Part shown: positions 60,838 to 64,000 of the stretch, one piece after another
Layout of the letters: the number at the start of each line of letters is the position of its first letter
Position numbering within the stretch: the stretch's first letter is position 1
Assembly: GCF_000420465.1 (NCBI RefSeq)
Contig: NZ_ATUZ01000014.1
Span: forward strand, 62,001 to 126,000
DNA from: Desulfovibrio desulfuricans DSM 642
GTDB taxonomy: Bacteria > Desulfobacterota > Desulfovibrionia > Desulfovibrionales > Desulfovibrionaceae
Direction of reading: 5' to 3'
DNA: 64,000 nucleotides
Made by a program: the position numbers and the translations under genes
The notes under the pieces: model-generated
Databases searched by the model: none
Seen by the model: the letters and a program-made list of their open reading frames with translations, nothing else
What the model was told of the DNA's origin: nothing

Positions 60838-61145
60838 ACAAAAAGGCCGACGCTCGCGCTCTGAACGCCCTGCGTTCTGTTGGCCCGGCAACCATTGAAG
60901 ACCTGCGCCTGCTTGGCGTTGCTGGTATTTCCGACCTGGCGGGGCGCGACCCTCAGGCTCTGTATGATGAATTGTGCCGCATCAAAGGCCAGAAAATTGA
61001 TATCTGCTGCCTTGATGTTTTCAATTGCGCTGTTGCCCAGGCAAAGAACCCGGAACTTTCCGATGAACAGCGCGACTGGTTCTGGTGGTCGCGGCAGCGC
61101 AAGGCTGCAACAAGCCCAAGGATTGCTGACAAGGCGAGTGCATGA
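60834..61145 (+). CDS. Small helix-hairpin-helix (Cdd1/pathogenicity-locus-type) protein
   Basis: 103 aa from a GTG overlapping the aroC stop. LNALRSVGPATIEDLRLLGVAGISDLAGRDPQALYDELCRIKGQKIDICCLDVFNCAVAQA resembles the Cdd1-type helix-hairpin-helix domain, which can bind DNA. The specific role is unknown. It also overlaps recD2 by ATGA, so aroC, this gene and recD2 are one operon; a DNA-related role is suggested by that. Confidence 0.82.
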   Translation: MNKKADARALNALRSVGPATIEDLRLLGVAGISDLAGRDPQALYDELCRIKGQKIDICCLDVFNCAVAQAKNPELSDEQRDWFWWSRQRKAATSPRIADKASA

Positions 61146-63382
61146 GCAACCTGCCCCTTTTACAAGATCCCGATTCCGTTGAACTCACCGGTACGGTGGA
61201 GCGCGTTGTCTTTCATAACGAAGAAAACGGCTACACGGTGCTGCGTCTGTTGCCTGCAAGCGTGAACAGCGGCAGCGGCAATGCTGGCCTTACTCGCCCG
61301 CGCGACCCTGTTTCGTGCATCGGGCACATGGTCAACCCGCAGGCGGGAGTGCAGCTCAAAGTATCAGGCCGATGGGTCAACAACCCCCGTTTTGGCCGCC
61401 AGATCGAGTTTCAGAACGCCGATGAAATGCTGCCCGCCACCAGCGAGGGCATCCGCCTCTATCTCGCCTCAGGCCTTATCAAGGGCGTTGGCGAAGAAAT
61501 GGCGGGGCGTATTGTTGAAGCCTTTGGCACAGATACCATACGAATTCTTGATGAAGAGCCAGAGCGTCTGCTCAAGGTGCGCGGCGTAGGCAGCAAGAGC
61601 CTTGACCGCATCCGCACCTCCTGGGCTGAACACCGGGGCATGCGCGACCTGCTGCTTTTTTTGCAGCCCCACGGCATCACGCCAGCCTACGCTGTACGCA
61701 TCTACCGCGCCTATGGCGCGGACGCGCTCGCCATTGTGCGCGAAAATCCCTATCGGCTTGCCATGGACATTCACGGCATTGGCTTTGTCACCGCTGATGC
61801 CGCCGCCAGCAAGCTGGGCTTTGAGCACGACAATCCCCTGCGGGTTCAGGCGGGCACCCTCTATGTGCTGCAAAAAGCCACGGACGACGGCAACGTCTAT
61901 TTGCCGCAGGCGGAGCTGACCGAGGCAGTCTGCGCCCAGATTGGCGTTGACGAAGGCCTTGTGGAGGATGCCCTCGCCGCGCTCGAAGCTGATGAACGCA
62001 TCGTGCGCGAAAAACTGGACATGCCTGACGCCCCTGGCGAGATTGGCGTATACATGCGGCGCTACCACCACTGCGAGTCAAAAACCGCCTTCTACATCCA
62101 GCGCCTTTTGCGCTCGCCCAAATCCGTGCGTTTTGAAAAGCCGGATGCGCTGGTGGACAAGGTTGTGGGCGAACTGAACATATCCCTCGCGGCAGAGCAG
62201 CTTGAGGCCGTGCGCACCGCCGCCCGCAGCAAGATGATGGTGCTCACCGGCGGCCCCGGCACGGGCAAAACCACCATCATCAATGCCATCATCAAACTCT
62301 TTGGCGAGGTGCGCGCCCGCATTCTGCTGGCCGCCCCCACAGGCCGCGCCGCCAAGCGCATGTCTGAAACATCGGGTCGCGAATCGCGCACCATCCACCG
62401 TCTGCTGGAATACAGCCCCAAGGAAGACGGCTTTGCCCGCAATGAGGACAATCCCCTCGCCTGCGGCCTCCTCGTGGTTGACGAAGCCTCCATGATGGAC
62501 ACCCTGCTCTTCTATCACCTGCTCAAGGCCGTGCCGCTTGGCGCAACGCTTGTGCTGGTGGGCGACGTGCACCAGTTGCCCTCGGTAGGCCCGGGCAACG
62601 TGCTTGCAGACATTATCCGTTCCGGCGTTGTGCCTGTTGTGGAACTGACCGAAATTTTCCGTCAGTCCGCCGAGAGCGAAATCATCTGCAATGCCCACCT
62701 TATCAACCGTGGCGAAATTCCCTCGCTGGAATCAAGCAAGGAGCGGCTCTCGGACTTTTACTTTATCCACCAGAATGATGCCGAAAAGGCCGCAGAGCTC
62801 ATTGTGGATCTGGTGCGCAACCACATTCCCCGGCGATTCAACCTCGACCCCGTTGACGACATCCAGGTGCTCACGCCCATGCACAAGGGCGCTGTAGGCG
62901 CTGGCCGCATGAACGCCTGCCTGCAGGAAGCCCTGAACCCGCACGGCATTGAAGTGCGCCGTGGCGACCGTTGCTTCCGCCTGCACGACAAGGTCATGCA
63001 GATACGCAACAACTACGACAAGGACGTTTTTAACGGCGACATGGGGCGCATCAGCTTTATGGACGTGCGCGAACGCACCCTCAGCATCACCTTTGACGAA
63101 CGCGTTGTGCCCTACGAATTTGACGAACTGGACGAAATCGCGCCCGCCTACGCCATTTCCATCCACAAATCGCAAGGCTCGGAATACCCTGCTGTGGTTA
63201 TTCCCGTCATGATGCAGCACTATGTGCTCCTGCAACGCAACCTTATTTACACGGGCGTAACGCGCGGCAAGAAACTGGTCATTCTGGTTGGCGAATCCCG
63301 CGCCTTGCACATGGCTGTCAAAAACAACAAGACCCGCAAGCGCTTCACCCGCTTGGCGCAACGCCTCACGCCTGTGGAGTAG
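61142..63382 (+). CDS. recD2: RecD2-type SF1B 5'-3' DNA helicase
   Basis: 746 aa. N-terminal OB-like region (VELTGTVERVVFHNEENGYTVLRL), helix-hairpin-helix segments (about 100-200), then the helicase core with Walker A VLTGGPGTGKTT, VVDEASMMDTLL, GDVHQLPSVGPG, LTEIFRQS and C-terminal YAISIHKSQGSEYPAVV, VTRGKKLVIL. RecD2 works without RecBC and helps DNA repair and fork integrity. It is the last gene of the aroC operon. Confidence 0.95.
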   Translation: MSNLPLLQDPDSVELTGTVERVVFHNEENGYTVLRLLPASVNSGSGNAGLTRPRDPVSCIGHMVNPQAGVQLKVSGRWVNNPRFGRQIEFQNADEMLPATSEGIRLYLASGLIKGVGEEMAGRIVEAFGTDTIRILDEEPERLLKVRGVGSKSLDRIRTSWAEHRGMRDLLLFLQPHGITPAYAVRIYRAYGADALAIVRENPYRLAMDIHGIGFVTADAAASKLGFEHDNPLRVQAGTLYVLQKATDDGNVYLPQAELTEAVCAQIGVDEGLVEDALAALEADERIVREKLDMPDAPGEIGVYMRRYHHCESKTAFYIQRLLRSPKSVRFEKPDALVDKVVGELNISLAAEQLEAVRTAARSKMMVLTGGPGTGKTTIINAIIKLFGEVRARILLAAPTGRAAKRMSETSGRESRTIHRLLEYSPKEDGFARNEDNPLACGLLVVDEASMMDTLLFYHLLKAVPLGATLVLVGDVHQLPSVGPGNVLADIIRSGVVPVVELTEIFRQSAESEIICNAHLINRGEIPSLESSKERLSDFYFIHQNDAEKAAELIVDLVRNHIPRRFNLDPVDDIQVLTPMHKGAVGAGRMNACLQEALNPHGIEVRRGDRCFRLHDKVMQIRNNYDKDVFNGDMGRISFMDVRERTLSITFDERVVPYEFDELDEIAPAYAISIHKSQGSEYPAVVIPVMMQHYVLLQRNLIYTGVTRGKKLVILVGESRALHMAVKNNKTRKRFTRLAQRLTPVE

Positions 63383-63467
63383 CCGACTCTGCACGAATTA
63401 TTTTTCTGAAGCTCCAGCCAATTTGTAATACGTTTTTTAAAGAAACAGTGCCGCACCAGGATTCATT

Positions 63468-64000
63468 ATGAAATACCTTGATAACTCATGGGAAAGAAAT
63501 GAACATTTCAATTTCTTTCAGTCACGAAAAAATCCGTGCTTCAGTGTTTCGTTTTCAGCAAATGTTGCCAGGTTGTATGAAGCAAAAAAACAGAATGGCT
63601 TTCGGCTTACAGATTGCATCTATTTTGCCGCCATGCTCGCCGTTCATGGCGTTGCTGGCTTCAGACAGCGCATAGTCAATCTGCGCCCCGTGGAATTTGA
63701 CAGCATTGATGCAGCGTTTACCTACATCCCCAAAGGCAGAACCTTACATTGCAATTGCGTTGCGAAATTTGATCGCAAATTTTCCATATTCAGCAGCAAC
63801 ATCAGCGCAGCGCGGGCCATTGCCGACCAGAATCCAACGCTTTGCCCCGAGGGCGGCGATGTGCAAAACTTGATCTACTTTAGCTGCCTGCCAGATATTC
63901 CCATACTTTCTGCAACAAATCCCTGGGGTGATCCGTGGGTTGACAGCGTGCCCAGAATTCTTTTTGGAAAAAAGGATTCCTTGGGGAATCTCACCGTGTC
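63468..64000 (+). CDS. Chloramphenicol acetyltransferase-like protein (3'-truncated by window)
   Basis: At least 177 aa, open to the end of the window. The N-terminus (WERNEHFNFFQS), the TDCIYFAAMLAVHGVAGFRQRI region and SATNPWGDPWVDSVPRILFGK fit the CAT fold (CoA-dependent acetyltransferases). The catalytic His motif HHAVCDG would lie beyond the window. The gene is A+T-richer than its neighbours, hinting at later acquisition. Whether it inactivates chloramphenicol is not known. AGGA lies 6 nt upstream. Confidence 0.75.
   Translation, partial: MKYLDNSWERNEHFNFFQSRKNPCFSVSFSANVARLYEAKKQNGFRLTDCIYFAAMLAVHGVAGFRQRIVNLRPVEFDSIDAAFTYIPKGRTLHCNCVAKFDRKFSIFSSNISAARAIADQNPTLCPEGGDVQNLIYFSCLPDIPILSATNPWGDPWVDSVPRILFGKKDSLGNLTV

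Noticed and set aside
1..64000. tRNA, rRNA, CRISPR arrays, IS elements or prophage
   Set aside because: I scanned the intergenic regions for T-loop motifs, regular repeats and transposase or integrase genes and saw none. A covariance-model search would be decisive.

Overview
This window looks like chromosome from a Desulfovibrio-type sulfate reducer (Desulfovibrionaceae). That reading rests on high G+C, split feo genes, a NikK/NikL-type nickel pair, HypF, many c-di-GMP proteins, tandem short flagellins and a carboxynorspermidine-type polyamine enzyme. Assignments come from reading motifs; no database search was possible. I saw no rRNA, tRNA, CRISPR array, insertion sequence or prophage. Genes are densely packed on both strands, with many ATGA-type overlaps and intrinsic terminators.

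Layout. 1-2.6 kb: 3' end of feoB with an overlapping diguanylate cyclase. 2.7-6.4 kb: a catabolic unit (enolase-superfamily dehydratase plus MFS transporter) divergent from a LysR regulator. 6.5-11 kb: FeoA protein, hexapeptide acyltransferase, and a large helicase fused to a DEDDy exonuclease (MrfA-MrfB type). 11-15.7 kb: panB-speB behind a terminator-like leader, an unknown protein with a methyltransferase, and a Bcr/CflA exporter. 15.8-21.4 kb: UvrD-type helicase, thiL, class II aldolase and the nickel pair. 21.5-29 kb: serS, a lipoprotein/TPR operon, PAS-GGDEF protein, secreted unknown, SppA. 29-38 kb: acyl-CoA ligase with its cupin regulator, hypF, RNA m5C methyltransferase, FG-GAP protein. 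38-47.4 kb: purD, purE, membrane diguanylate cyclase, carboxynorspermidine-type dehydrogenase, HDAC-fold amidohydrolase, tmk, YhaM-like nuclease, surE. 47.7-54 kb: fba, gap, two flagellins, rimO. 54-64 kb: EAL phosphodiesterase, papain-like protein, panC, metK, aroC, Cdd1-like protein, recD2, and the start of a CAT-like acetyltransferase.

Themes. Four proteins handle c-di-GMP. Genome maintenance is represented by the MrfAB fusion, UvrD and RecD2. Nickel/hydrogenase biology appears as NikK/NikL and HypF. Polyamine metabolism appears as agmatinase, carboxynorspermidine dehydrogenase and possibly the HDAC-fold enzyme.

The most interesting non-coding signal is in the two flagellin leaders. Each carries two hairpins with an ANGGA hexaloop, 44-46 nt apart, the second enclosing the Shine-Dalgarno sequence. 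This is the layout expected for CsrA control of flagellin translation. Other leads are the helicase-exonuclease fusion that keeps an internal ribosome site, a strong terminator in the speB leader, NikR-like half-sites around the nikK promoter, and a GAPDH whose cofactor-pocket residues point to NADP.
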